Of a stretch of 64,000 nt of DNA, positions 25,601-34,546 are shown piece by piece; within the stretch, counting starts at the first letter, position 1, and each line of letters begins with the position of its first letter. The notes under the pieces were generated by a model. It had not been told where the DNA came from. It saw only the letters and a list, made by a program, of their open reading frames with translations, and searched no databases. Origin of the DNA: Sanderia malayensis (taxonomy: Eukaryota; Cnidaria; Scyphozoa; Semaeostomeae; Pelagiidae); the NCBI GenBank assembly GCA_013076295.1, contig RQOL01000729.1, positions 2,046,001-2,110,000 of the forward strand. Direction: 5' to 3'. The translations under genes were made by a program, and so were the position numbers.

Positions 25601-28600
25601 TAGAGACGTTGCCACAGGTCGGGTCATTTCGCAAGTCTACAGTTGTTAGCTAGCAAAACAATCGGCCATAGCAAAAGATTTTTATCATACCATATTTAAT
25701 TCTGTTATTAGGTTTTTATCCGTATCCATTCTTGCAGCTTGGAGTCGATTTTGAAGATCTGCCACAACTTTGTTTAGTTCTAGCAAGTCTTCATCTTTGC
25801 TTGCTAAAACAGCCTGGAAAATCAACACAGAATCATAGTCAAATGTCTCACAAAACATTATGAATCGTTAAAAATTACAATCTGTGCATATCAAAATCTT
25901 TTTCAAAAAATCTTTTCCAAAAAAATTTTAAAAATTCTTGATATACACTGAGACCATGCCGTGCGCAAAATAAATAAAAGTCCATGGACTCTTTTTTAAG
26001 ATTGGAAATTTTACAGTTTCTTAATGATCCTTGAGTTTAGTGAGAGGCTTCTCAATTCTTTGGCCATCATAGTCCTGGATAATCCGTTTTCTTATAAAGA
26101 AAACGTGTATTTTACTTATATTGATGAACTATTGCGGAATTTTATGAATAAACATAGCTAAATTATTGCCACATTTCATGGAGTCAAAAAACTACCTTCC
26201 ATTCTTCGACTTTCTTGTTGACGGCTGCCATAATTTCATCATCTGTGTCTTCTTTCGAATTGACTTGATGTTGAAGATCTTGCACCTACAAAAAACACAC
26301 AATAGCTACTATACATCATCAATACTCCAAATGCACAACAAGTGGAACAAGAAGAAACCAAATACAGAAGTAAACTATAGATTTGTGTGAGAAACATTTC
26401 TTGATAAACGTCTAACTATATCATTGGCTCCTGAAAAGTTCGAGTTATCGGGAGACAATTATATATGTTCCTGGATTAAAGTCAACCTGAACCTCTACTA
26501 AACGTTATGTTCCTTGAATTAAAGTGTTCTATTTGTTACTATATATTATATCTATATTATCTATATGCTCCTTGGATAATGTGATTGAATACCTGAGCAC
26601 GAAGAAGATCGCCTTCTTGTCTGTTTCTCTCAAGAAGCACATCTCTGTCTTCTAGAACATTCTGTAGAACATAGAAACAAGCATCAGTAAAAGAGAAGCA
26701 GAATAGCCAAAGACAACACTTGCAGCCCCGGCTGAGCAGAAATAGTGGCAAAACAATGGTCATTCATTCAATTCGAAAGGGTATTTTAAAGCGGAGAGCG
26801 TTAATTTCAAAGATCATTAAAAGGGAGTGTCTATTGGAGAGGGCGCTTGATAGAAAGGGGAGTTTATTGGAAGCATTGCAGCAATGGTCCTAATTGGTTC
26901 ACCTGTAACTTTGCATGGTCATCGGCCATTTCATTCATGGCAATAGTTGCTTCTTCTAACTCCTTTCGTGCAATATTGACGTCCTTCTGGAGAGAGTCGT
27001 TCTCGTTTTGCAAGTCCTGTTAACAAAATCAAAATGATATAAGCATATAGTGCTTAATGATATACAAAAACAAAGTTTTCAACGTCTCAATGTTGTATTT
27101 TGGCATACAATAGCTGCAAAGTCTCAATGCAACTGGTCAATAGTAGCTTCAGAGATTAAGTTGACTAAATTACAAGACCTGGTAAGTTTACCAATGTGCA
27201 ATTACACAGTTCTTTTATAAAAAATACGTTAACTTTTGCGAGTCTCAATGTCGTTCATTGTTATTTTTAAATTTCTACTGCCTTTGGCGATTTTAAGCCT
27301 CAGTATTCTTATTATTCTTATAAAAAAAGTTTGCACATGGATATTTGAATTGACTATCTAAAGTTGAAGCAACGCAGTTTAGTAAAGGTTCAGGCTAACA
27401 ATAGTTAAAGGTTGCTCTATGGTTGGTGGATATACAGTAGCAGAAAAGAATCTCGCAAAAAATAATAACAATTACCCTGATTTCATCCAAGTAGCGAGAC
27501 AGTTCCTTGTTCTTAATTGAAATCTGATCTTTCACTGTCATGTCTTCCCCTTTCCGTAGAATCTGGTTTTCTCTCTTCGGGGGAAAATAGTAAAACATTT
27601 CAAATAAAAAATCAAACACAACAGCAAAAATTCTATGCGAGGCCTCTTCAAACCAAAAATCAACAAATTCGGGAGGGCGCATGTTCAATGATTTCTGTTT
27701 ACTAAAGATCTTACCAGAGATTCGAGTTGTCTTTGAAAATCTTTGATGTTGTTCCTGAGACGATCCCCCTGGAAAAGAAAATCATAACCCACAGTCAACT
27801 ACATATAAACACACTAAGATGCTTCTGGCAAATCTATGATACGGCATGTAGACGACAAAGGTACTTATCATCAGATATTCCACGCAATACCAATGGTAAC
27901 AGTAAAACCTCATCAGGTCGACCATCAATAAAGTCGAGCTACACTATAGCAATCTGTTATCAGTCACTATTATCAGTCTCCTTTGGTACTTATATTACTT
28001 CAGGTATGCTGAAGTTATTACGCTTGAGTGTTCGAAACCCCGTTAGTTCAAACAATGTTCTGCTTCCTTTGGATGTGTTCGACATCTGTGTGTTAAACGA
28101 TGGCATGTGGACATACTGTTATCAAACAAGAATGACGTAACTTACTTCTCGTTTCAACTCCGTGTTCTTTGACTCGACCTCTTTGTACTGTTTTGCTAAC
28201 TACATGGATGAAGAAAGTAGAAACTAAGAATACAAATAATTGACAGATATACAAGTGCATTAGGAATCAATTAGATACACATTTATCTATACACGCCTCA
28301 GCGAACACAATGAACTATAAATTCCTCTATTTCAATCAATATTTTAAACATCTTAGCTTAAAACTATCAAAAATATCCTCGAAAAATGAGCACTGAGTAA
28401 CGGTCCAGCAACTTGCTTCTTAATCAAAAAAATCGTGAAAACAATAAGAGATTTCGATAAGTTAAATGTCAATCATTAGTAACTAGTTTATAAATATTAG
28501 AAATCTTATAAATAATCAAGATGCTTCGTTTGCAGTAAAACCAACTGGTTCTCGTGGTGTATTTACATATATGTAGATTGAGGTAAATGCAAAACACTTG

Positions 28601-30479
28601 CTGCATACATAATACAATGCAATAATGCAAAATATATAGCTCATCATTGTTACCTTGTCGCTATTGTCTTGTTCTTTGACAAGCTTTCGTTCCAATTCTT
28701 CTAGCTCTTTCTCTGCAGACTGCAAGAAATTATATCAGCATTAAAAAAGAACTGTCATTTCAAGCCTAAACAGAGCTCCATACTTATTTTAACATCTAGC
28801 AATTCATCCAAATAAAGTAAGCAAATCAACACCACCTCATATTTGTTTTGTAATTGCTCTAATTCAGCTTTCATGAATCTGTCATCAGTACCTGTATACT
28901 TCTACAACCAGAAAATTAATTGACAATTGATTACCAATGCAAAATATCTAATAAAGATGCAAATCTTTGCAAAATAGATCTGCATGTTTAGCTCTTGCTA
29001 CACATACTTCTCAGAGAGTGTTGCATCTTTTTTCAATAGATAGCTACATAAACATCCCAGGTATAGCAGCATACATTACCTAATTGCATCTGTGTTAATT
29101 TCTGAGAATTTCATGCACACAGTGTTTACACTTTGCTGCATATGTTGAAGAGATATTGCCTTATAAACTCTACACTAATTGTTGCACATTTTGCCCGGAC
29201 ATATCAGCATAGAGTGCCTGCCAATTTCTGCATACAGCTAACAATAAATATAGCTGCATATCGTGCATAGAAAGGTTACACACTAGTTAATAAAGTAGAC
29301 AAAATCAGAAGTAACCTCTCTTACCTTGTAGTGAGCAAGATCTTTTTGTAGCGCATCAATTTCTGCCATCAGATCAGTTTCTTTAAACAGAAAATAAAAA
29401 GAGTTAAAAAAAACACATCAAATCGACAATATACGATACTAAATAATACAACACATTTTCTAGAGTACATTGTAGGGGTTTACACCAACTGGAAACCTAG
29501 AGATTACTTGTCGGCAGTCTATGACCCCAGAAGGAGTATTAGGCAAAAGTGACTAAAAGTGAACTAGTGGGATTCCTAGAAATATTGAGTAGAATGGTCA
29601 GCTCTTCGATAACTTGCGGATTTTCCATCAATTTGAAGTTTTACTAAAAATCTTAAAATCTGAGTGGCATAGAGGAAAATAGAAGCTTTAATAACTGACA
29701 AAATTGATTTCAACCTTTTGTTCTTGCTTCATCCATGACATTTTCCAGCTCATTAAATGTTTCCTTATACTGAATATTCTTCACCTAATGCAATTAAAGA
29801 ATTCAATCATTAAAAAACTGCCCAATAACTATCATCAACGTTTCTAAGATACTTAAAAACATTAAAATAGAATCTCGAGAAATGATGTCATCCATATGTG
29901 TCACAACCCCCCTGCCAAGGATGGTGCCTTGAATACTTTGTGTATTCAATATTCAGCTTTAAGTTTGAAAAAGGTGAGCAGAGTGTGAATAAAGTAACAA
30001 TACCTTCATTACACCTTGGGTTACTTTGAACAACTGTACCATTTTAACAGCATCTGTAGCCTCTTGGCTGCCAGGGAATACTTCAACCTAAAAGGGGTGA
30101 AATCAAAGCTTGATGTATTAATAAAGTTTTATCTCACTCAACTCACGGGACTACAATAGGTCACAACACAACATGAGAGAAAATGCCCCGCCCCCTATGT
30201 CGATATGTATGATAGTGACCCGCCCCCTTTAAAAACGTATATTAAATGTTCTTGCACAAAATATTGACACATTAATAACCGAATACGTTTGTAATACTTG
30301 CAATACCCAGCGTCTGCTTTTTAGCCATGCAGCAAGAGGGCAAAGCAGGCCATATTCTTCCAGCCTGTAAAACTTACCTCTGCCAAATTATGAAATAATC
30401 TTTCAGCATATTCTTCGTCAGTTTCCAACAAAGGAATATCCACTGATAATATCTGGTCCCAATCGATTTGTGGGGCCAT
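4884..30479 (-). CDS. CEP290: CEP290 orthologue, 53 coding exons, 3' part missing
   Basis: CEP290 is a long coiled-coil protein that bridges membrane and microtubules at the ciliary transition zone and gates entry to the cilium. The 53 exons splice in frame into 1,756 codons starting at ATG 30479, all canonical GT-AG except one GC-AG intron. Landmarks match vertebrate CEP290 along the length: the N-terminal MAPQIDWDQIL, AVNKKVEEWK, EELRERLGM, EGMTPSSADVI, ALQKALDNSVPEMEL, FSGALPLRQQEKF, FEEATGS, LINELRLRLP and ERAPTKTMKALVERL. The start is supported by its position one base after a 3' splice site (cag at 30481-30483), as expected for a noncoding exon 1. The final exon here ends in a good donor, so coding should continue. 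The missing ~700 residues would include the rest of the microtubule-binding region and the C-terminal regulatory region known in human CEP290. Exon coordinates are given in the seven block entries. Confidence 0.93.
5540..5579. repeat. Perfect 17-bp inverted repeat, 6-nt loop
   Basis: Arms 5540-5556 and 5563-5579 are exactly complementary around the loop attccg. It lies in the CEP290 intron between exons 52 and 53. The stem stops abruptly at both ends. No terminator or transposon context is evident. Confidence 0.8.
6196..6474 (-). mobile_element. tRNA-derived SINE
   Basis: Read on the minus strand, the element starts near 6474 with a tRNA-like head: an A-box-like TAGTCTAGTGGTTAAGGC and then a B-box GGTTCAAATCC ending near 6405. 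A body follows with a short hairpin around 6355-6391 and a GGTCGGTAAATGAGTACC block. The tail is a (TTAC)n microsatellite at 6196-6211. Head, body and simple-repeat tail are the normal SINE layout. It sits in the intron between CEP290 exons 51 and 52, in the same orientation. No clear target-site duplication was found. Confidence 0.65.
6791..6939. mobile_element. MITE family A (TACAGTAAAAACC TIR), diverged
   Basis: The termini (a)AGTAAAAGCC and GTTTTTACTGTA are inverted, with inner GTAAGAACCAATGG and a central AATAGCCTATTG core. It belongs to the ~150-bp family also seen at 7374, 13641, 20374, 37124 and 37738. The CAGT...ACTG ends with TA flanks suggest non-autonomous Tc1/mariner-type elements. 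Confidence 0.6.
7374..7525. mobile_element. MITE family A
   Basis: It starts TACAGTAAAAACCCGCATAT and ends with the inverse of that sequence (ACATGTGGGTTTTTACTGTA). The inner parts include AAGAACCAATGGAT and ACAATAGAAGAAACAATAGC. It lies in the intron between CEP290 exons 49 and 50. It has no coding capacity. Confidence 0.75.
7738..8766. repeat. 56-bp minisatellite, about 18 copies
   Basis: The landmark cccagtaaagacat recurs every 56 bp from 7775 to 8742. Units differ by a few substitutions (tatgctag or tttgctat). One interval around 8270-8340 is abnormal, with a degenerate unit and a run of more than 20 A. The array occupies most of the intron between CEP290 exons 48 and 49. Confidence 0.93.
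9456..12571 (-). CDS. CEP290: CEP290 exons 40-47 (codons 1257-1538)
   Basis: Exons: 12458-12571, 12210-12320, 11827-11910, 11560-11640, 11275-11382, 10659-10793, 10295-10357, 9456-9605. Landmarks are DLRRQFSGALPLRQQEKFTK (40), KLAGLQELIVTLKDSKGAEK (41), FEEATGSVLDPTLPIANQLE (45) and LINELRLRLPISEREIVARE (47). The exon 42 donor is taken as CGT|gtatgt because the next exon reads in phase 0. The hammerhead ribozyme element lies, antisense, in the intron between exons 44 and 45. Confidence 0.92.
9796..9905. repeat. 33-bp tandem repeat, ~3.3 copies
   Basis: Copies of ctatacctgtagacc... start at 9796, 9829 and 9862, with a degenerate partial copy after that. It lies in the intron between CEP290 exons 46 and 47. 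Confidence 0.8.
10961..11075 (+). mobile_element. 115-bp inverted-repeat element carrying a hammerhead ribozyme
   Basis: The ends 10961-10985 and 11051-11075 are inverted repeats (23 of 25 positions), with ATACTCAGTGAAAAA exact. The centre is the hammerhead described separately, so the terminal repeats act as a long extension of its stem I. The unit resembles a short non-autonomous or Penelope/retrozyme-type derivative. It lies in the intron between CEP290 exons 44 and 45, on the opposite strand. Confidence 0.7.
10988..11048 (+). ncRNA. Type I hammerhead self-cleaving ribozyme
   Basis: All core parts are present in order. Outer stem I is CGCAT 10988-10992 pairing with ATGCG 11044-11048. An asymmetric internal loop follows (taaat / cgaatc). 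Inner stem I is CTGC 10998-11001 with GCAG 11034-11037. Core CTGATGA is at 11002-11008. Stem II is GTGC/GCAC with a GTAA loop at 11009-11020, then GAA at 11021-11023. Stem III is only 3 bp (ACT/AGT, loop CAG) at 11024-11032. The predicted cleavage site follows U11033 (GUU). The stem I internal loop opposite a small loop II is the usual place for the tertiary contact that gives fast cleavage. The very short stem III is typical of hammerheads in Penelope-like elements and metazoan retrozymes, which often work as dimers. Activity is not proven. Confidence 0.8.
12918..17516 (-). CDS. CEP290: CEP290 exons 32-39 (codons 856-1256)
   Basis: Exons: 17286-17516, 16787-16960, 15992-16097, 15604-15686, 14171-14284, 14015-14075, 13257-13487, 12918-13120. 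Exon 32 has RKLTVLRVNEKSLARRYTIL, exon 33 has YRIAALQKALDNSVPEMELQ and RQYNELTAKYRDMLQKEN, and exon 36 has ELNERQKADHAVRKFEQL. Exon 37 has LSKINLEAQRVERELRDELL. Exons 38-39 have ESDEKTII followed by AKLHQHIVAQQLSEATAV. The intron between exons 35 and 36 is mostly a purine-rich 12-bp minisatellite. Phases close: 61+231+203 nt is a multiple of 3. Confidence 0.92.
13641..13791. mobile_element. MITE family A
   Basis: This is one of the cleanest copies: TACAGTAAAAACCCGCATAT at the left and its exact inverse at the right. The internal GGTTCTTAATTCATTGGTTC resembles the other copies. It lies in the intron between CEP290 exons 37 and 38. Confidence 0.8.
13928..13998. repeat. (AAT)n/(GAT)n microsatellite
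   Basis: A trinucleotide run of AAT units grades into GAT/AAT mixtures. It ends about 16 bp before the end of CEP290 exon 37. Confidence 0.85.
14408..15592. repeat. Purine-rich 12-bp minisatellite, ~1.2 kb
   Basis: About a hundred variants of AAGAATCWAAGA run head to tail. Variants (gaagct, gaacct, gaatgaac) recur in longer blocks; for example the caaagaatgaacaaa block reappears near 14693, 14897 and 15062, so there is a higher-order structure. It fills about 90% of the intron between CEP290 exons 35 and 36. The CEP290 transcript strand is the pyrimidine-rich one. Confidence 0.92.
17857..21500 (-). CDS. CEP290: CEP290 exons 23-31 (codons 602-855)
   Basis: Exons: 21408-21500, 20863-20944, 20606-20658, 19767-19826, 19445-19549, 18981-19023, 18780-18886, 18355-18444, 17857-17985. 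Landmarks are ENKQLEIGLREILAAIKD (exon 24), SGRNEELREELKNSR (27), LPEGMTPSSADVIASLNEFL (29) and ILYSQYLDDKEQREAEVKTL (31). Exon 29 ends in CAG followed by gcaagt, a GC-AG intron donor. The part around exons 26-40 corresponds to the human region reported to bind CC2D2A. Confidence 0.9.
19157..19329. mobile_element. MITE family C (TACCGTAAATCC TIR)
   Basis: The left end is TACCGTAAATCCTCGAATAA and the right end is TTATTCGAAGATATACGGTA. The inner part has three CGAATAAGCCC-type repeats. About 125 bp match, in inverse orientation, the fragment at 63528-63653. It lies in the intron between CEP290 exons 27 and 28. Confidence 0.75.
20374..20525. mobile_element. MITE family A
   Basis: TACAGTAAAAACCAGCATAT at the left is mirrored by ATATGCGGGCTTTTACTGTA at the right. 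It shares the internal AAGAACCAATGAATTAAGAA block. It lies in the intron between CEP290 exons 25 and 26. Confidence 0.78.
21886..24985 (-). CDS. CEP290: CEP290 exons 17-22 (codons 389-601)
   Basis: Exons: 24882-24985, 24606-24677, 24418-24488, 23866-24058, 22116-22189, 21886-22009. Exon 19 encodes GLPEAVQEIKEF and IKIRDK. Exon 20 encodes ENEELRERLGMDPKLSLDAG, the best-conserved block of this region. Exon 22 includes GITAEDLEAVEEAA. The intron between exons 20 and 21 (22190-23865) is almost filled by a 64-bp tandem array. The exon 17 donor is read as AAA|gtacgt, because the other possible GT would break frame. Confidence 0.9.
22455..23795. repeat. 64-bp higher-order satellite built from four 16-mers
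   Basis: About 20 copies of a 64-bp unit are seen (landmark ccatgg every 64 bp from 22546). Each unit is four diverged 16-bp monomers aligned on agctc/agctc/ggctt/aactc. Diverged single 16-mers continue left of the array (22455-22545), suggesting how it began. Units come in two versions, cgagccc and cgatccc, in irregular alternation. It fills most of the CEP290 intron between exons 20 and 21. Confidence 0.92.
25196..27574 (-). CDS. CEP290: CEP290 exons 10-16 (codons 185-388)
   Basis: Exons: 27476-27574, 26903-27016, 26593-26661, 26196-26285, 25691-25813, 25419-25472, 25196-25259. Exon 10 includes KNKELSRYLDEIR (vertebrate YELIQYLDEIQ). Exon 13 ends in DDEIMAAVNKKVEEWK and exon 14 continues AVLASKDEDLLEL, a strongly conserved stretch. 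The tRNA-Asn gene lies in the intron between exons 14 and 15. For exon 10 three overlapping AG acceptors exist; frame selects the one placing the exon end at 27574. Confidence 0.9.
25534..25607 (-). tRNA. tRNA-Asn (GTT)
   Basis: The 74-nt cloverleaf runs from 25607 to 25534. The acceptor stem GTCTCTA pairs with TAGGGAC (one G-T), the D-arm contains GGCGCAATCGGTTAGCGC, and the anticodon stem TTCGG/CCGAA closes the loop CTGTTAA. The T-arm reads GTGGTTCAAGCCCAC. Sequence and anticodon match eukaryotic tRNA-Asn closely, so it is probably functional. A six-T stretch 7-12 nt past the 3' end is a Pol III terminator. The gene sits in the CEP290 intron between exons 14 and 15, in the same orientation, and no intron is seen in it. 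Confidence 0.95.
27715..30479 (-). CDS. CEP290: CEP290 exons 2-9 (codons 1-184)
   Basis: Exons in transcript order: 30378-30479, 30004-30087, 29715-29784, 29325-29380, 28836-28901, 28654-28719, 28146-28199, 27715-27768. Exon 2 carries the start and the conserved N-terminal helix DWDQILSVDIPLLETDEEYA. Exon 3 encodes VKMVQLFKVTQGVMK, matching the conserved heptads of vertebrate exon 3. The others are short coiled-coil exons, mostly multiples of 3. In human CEP290 this N-terminal region carries membrane-binding and autoinhibitory activity. Confidence 0.9.
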
Positions 30480-32118
30480 TCTGATTGAGAAAAAGAGCTC
30501 CTCAATGCGAGGTAAACATAACTTGTACAAAATGGATATACAAAACAATATTAAGTTTAGGTATTTAGGCCGTCGCGCCGTTGACTTAACATACAACAAC
30601 AACCACCATGAACATGACGTCACTGATAAAATTCTGCAAAGAAACGCAAGCTGCAAAGAAAAATTTTGAACAATAAATTTGTTATTTTGTTTTGTTAACC
30701 GCCAGCCTATGGGTATATAAACAATGCCACAGTTGATTTTTTTTAATGATGTAGAACGGGAAAAATATAAATTAATAAAAGCATGTGACCTTAACCGCGC
30801 TCAAAGTTCAATGCAGCGCAGTGCAACCTGACCACAAGCGACTTAAAAAAGATCGAAAATTCGTCCACAAGCCTGTGCTGAAAAGCTGGAGAGATTTCAA
30901 ATCATGCATTTATTTGTTTCTCAAACACGCGTTACTTGTAATCATAAGCAAACATGTGCATATTGCCTGGTATTAACAAATTTCAAGTTCACGAAAATAG
31001 GCAGTGGAACAAACACGATTCTTGTTTTGACTTCATGGCCGTTTTCTCATTTGCTGCATCTGGGAAACTGGTATTTGTTATTTTCTGCAGTTAATGAAGG
31101 CAATTAGCCAGGAGTTTCTCTCGGGTCGGGGTAGGCATAGAATGGGGGCAAAAATAAATGTGAACAGATACTTTCAGTACAACTCCTGTGACTTGCCTTT
31201 AATTAGAAAAATTTGAAGGCACTAAATACACAATTGAAGGGCTTTGCTTTCATTCGCACACTTTCAAGTTATAAAAACGAAAATAGAATTAAATAGTCTC
31301 AAAACAGTTACATATATAGTTAATTAATAACAATTAAAGTTAGCAACAAATACATTAATTCAGGGGAACTTTTTAATTCGATTTATTCTTAGCAATCGCT
31401 TAGTAATAAAACGCTGTTGTTAGGACTAGTAAAGTATTAATAAATAAACAATAACTAACAAAAAAACTATGGCACATTATTAGTGTGTTAGGAAGAAGCT
31501 ATTTATAGCAAGACAGGATATTATATTATTAAACGAACTTAGCGAAGTCAAGACGAATAAATAAGCAAATAAAATTGTAATTTAATTAATTCTTATCACT
31601 TTCTAACTAACTCTAAAAGATAAACTGATTCCTGAACTAAACAATCAAGCATTGGAAATCGAAAATTATCAACACGAAAAGCAGTTATTCCTTTGCCTTT
31701 ACCCCCGTCAAACAAAGTTTTTCAATAGAATTTCACATAGTTTGTTAATTAAATTTCCGGGGGGTCATAGTCTCATGAACTCACTGCAGTTTTCGTGTCA
31801 CTACACATGGACATTGCTTTGCACTTACAGATATTTCAGTGACGGAAATTTCGGTATTACTCTACAATTTATCAAATACAATTGAAACAACGATAAATAC
31901 TAATTTTCGATTTATATTTATACGGAAGTTTACTTGTCCATAACATTATCTATTCACATGTATATATATGTAACAGCAAAAACGCACGCGATACATGACA
32001 GGACACGACAGGACAGGACACGACTACGACCGACCAAGACACAGACAGCCTCTTAGTGTAGAATCCTCTAGTATATAATCTCCTTTACTGCAATGTACTT
32101 CTCGTGTATGTGCTATCA
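30480..32118. other. Interval between CEP290 start and receptor 1 end
   Basis: The part near 30480-30900 should hold the CEP290 noncoding exon 1 and promoter. A 3' splice site (ctcaatcag on the minus strand) directly precedes the ATG, and no TATA box stands out. From about 31200 to 32100 the DNA is very AT-rich, and I recognise no gene, RNA or transposon in it. Confidence 0.4.
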
Positions 32119-32124
32119 TTTATT
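32119..32124 (-). terminator. Polyadenylation signal, receptor 1
   Basis: AATAAA on the minus strand about 240 bp after the receptor 1 stop codon. It is a plausible cleavage signal. Confidence 0.4.
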
Positions 32125-32363
32125 CGCATATAGAAAATTGATAAAATTAGACCCATGTCAGTATGATAGTTTTCGAAGATGTATCAATAACTTATTCACG
32201 ATAATTCCGTTGCAAGACGTATCAAAATGCTATGACAAACTAATTTAGTCCAGTGTAGCTATGCATAAACTTACTGTACAACAATCAAGATAAAATTATT
32301 CTTAACTTTACCCGCACGCCTCTCGCTCTCTCTCCCTCCCACTCTCTTCAGTCACGTGTATTT

Positions 32364-34546
32364 TTATATCGGTTCGAAATCAATTTTTGATTTCTCCGCA
32401 CCTTGACGGTGATCATCATCTCCGTCGAAATCCTCCTCCAGTGGCGTGGTTGACATGTCCTTGTAGTACATAATGTGATGCCGTCCTTGTCGCTTGGAGC
32501 GGTAATACCAAACGCCGGCGGCCACACCGAGAATCATGACCAACAAAGATAGTGTTATGCCAATCACAAGGCCAACAGAACTGCTTGTGCTATCTATAAT
32601 TAAACCAGAAAGCGATGTGATTAAAATAAGAATACAACAACAGTTTATGGCCATATGTGCAATATACGCCTACAATGACATTGCATCTGTAATTCCTGCA
32701 TATTACTTCCAATAACTCCTTTACTATTTGTCTCTGTATTGTCAATTGTATTCTATGTATTATACATCGTAATTGTTTCTATGTATCATTCTATAGCTTC
32801 CTATATCATTGCTAATGTCTGAGAATGCTTCTATGCGTTCCTATGTGGTTCCGTTGGTTCCCATGTGTTCTTACAAGTATCAACAAGCTTGCATATGTTT
32901 CGACAGGTTCCTTACACATGTATATAACTACATATATAACCGGCAAACATATAGATACATAGATGCATGCATACACATATATAAAAAACGTGAATATAAT
33001 CAAGATAATACCTCCTTTATCCTTGTTACTCTTCAGTCTATTCGGAATCACATTGGGGTGGTCTGTACCCTTACCATCTGGTATGTCATTGCCCTGTGTA
33101 CTTTTCTGCAATGAACAAATATATATATATTTACACAAAGTAATAGCAACAGTAATAATAATCATCATAATCATTATTATCACCAGCATCATGAGTCAGT
33201 CACGCGGTCAATTAAAAATGTAATCAAAGGATGGTCACAAGATTGGATTTAGATAAAAAATAATAACGTTCAAATAATAACATGTTTGATTTGAATCAAT
33301 TCAATGCAAATAAAAGCGGTTGGGTTACCATTATCAAGGATTTTATCTACCGCTTATCTCCCCCTCCTTTGACAATTAAGAACTTTTAACAACAGATAAA
33401 GGACCATTAAGGTTGAGAATTATATAACCAAGTAGGTTAATTCATATCGAAATCATGGAATTCGACTTCATTTCATGAGAAGGTTTTGAACTACAGCCGT
33501 TCACGAGTTCGAATATATTGTGAAAAATTGTAATCGTATTGCAGTTAACTGTTGAACAATTTATCAACAGTTGTAAATGCCTACTGTTGATTTTGCTGGA
33601 ATCTATTAGTCTAACAACGCACCTTCTCTGCACCGCAAGCTAATGAAACCATAAGTGATGTGAATTACTTTCGGGTCGAGGCGGATATGTGGCCATAAAT
33701 TGCCGAGATTAAAACCCAAAAAATTTGGAATTTTCGAGATTAAACCTGAGAAGCTTGGAATTCTCGAGATTAAAACTCATATCGTTGGAATTTATCGAGA
33801 TTAAAACTAAGGAAATTGGAATTTTTATCGGAAAACTGATGCATTGGTTTTGTGAGCCTGCTTCGTGATTGACTCAATGCGTCATGTTTGTGTCTGAAAT
33901 AGACGCACATTGTGATTGCGATGCCTAAAAACAAGCCTAAAAATAACCAACTTGAAATCGAAAGCTACCGTCAACTGTCTAATTCGAACACCCTAGGGAA
34001 GTGTGAAAATGTTCGAATTACAGAAAGTTCGAATTATGGAGGTTTGTTTTATAAGAATTGGTTCATTAGTGATCCTTGAAGGGACAGAGAAGTTCGTTCG
34101 AATTAGAAAGAGTTCAAATTACACGAACTATGCAGATTTGACTGTAAGTACCACAGCAACATTGTCATAAAGAGCAAGCATTACCAAACAATTCTTATGC
34201 GAAGTTTTCCCTTCATGACGATAAACAAAATAATTCAACACACGTCATACCTTAGTATTTGGTTTGGGCGTAGATGACGTAGAAGGTATTTTGTCTGATG
34301 GACGAACAGTCTTGTTATCGGTTGGTCGCCCTGTTGGCTTAGTGCTGGGTGCCCTGGTCGTAGATCGAGTTGGAGTAGTAACAGTTGCTCTCGGTGCTCT
34401 TGTTATGGGGGTTCCGGTGCATGTCTTCTGGTCGGCTTGTAGGTACATTCCTCTTGGACACTTGCACGAAAAGCGACTAGATTTCTTTGGTGCAATCAAA
34501 CAGAGGTGAGTGCAGCCGCCATTGTTCGTACCACACGGGTTGGTTC
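32364..34546 (-). CDS. Receptor 1 exons 13-15, EGF, stalk, TM and tail
   Basis: Exon 13 encodes the post-propeller EGF ([12 protein letters not shown] ... [18 protein letters not shown]) and runs straight into a Thr/Pro-rich stalk with clear O-glycosylation potential. Exon 14 adds a polar stalk segment. Exon 15 has the TM ([20 protein letters not shown]), a basic stop-transfer and the tail with MYYKDM, then an acidic EEDFDGDDD stretch and C-terminal DFEPI. Confidence 0.92.

Noticed and set aside
27727..28140. 137-codon + strand open frame
   Set aside because: It overlaps CEP290 exon 9 and the adjacent intron, with no recognisable domain or composition.
32809..33223. Overlapping open frames on both strands
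   Set aside because: They cover receptor 1 exon 14 plus low-complexity intron sequence; only 33012-33105 is supported by splice sites and phase.
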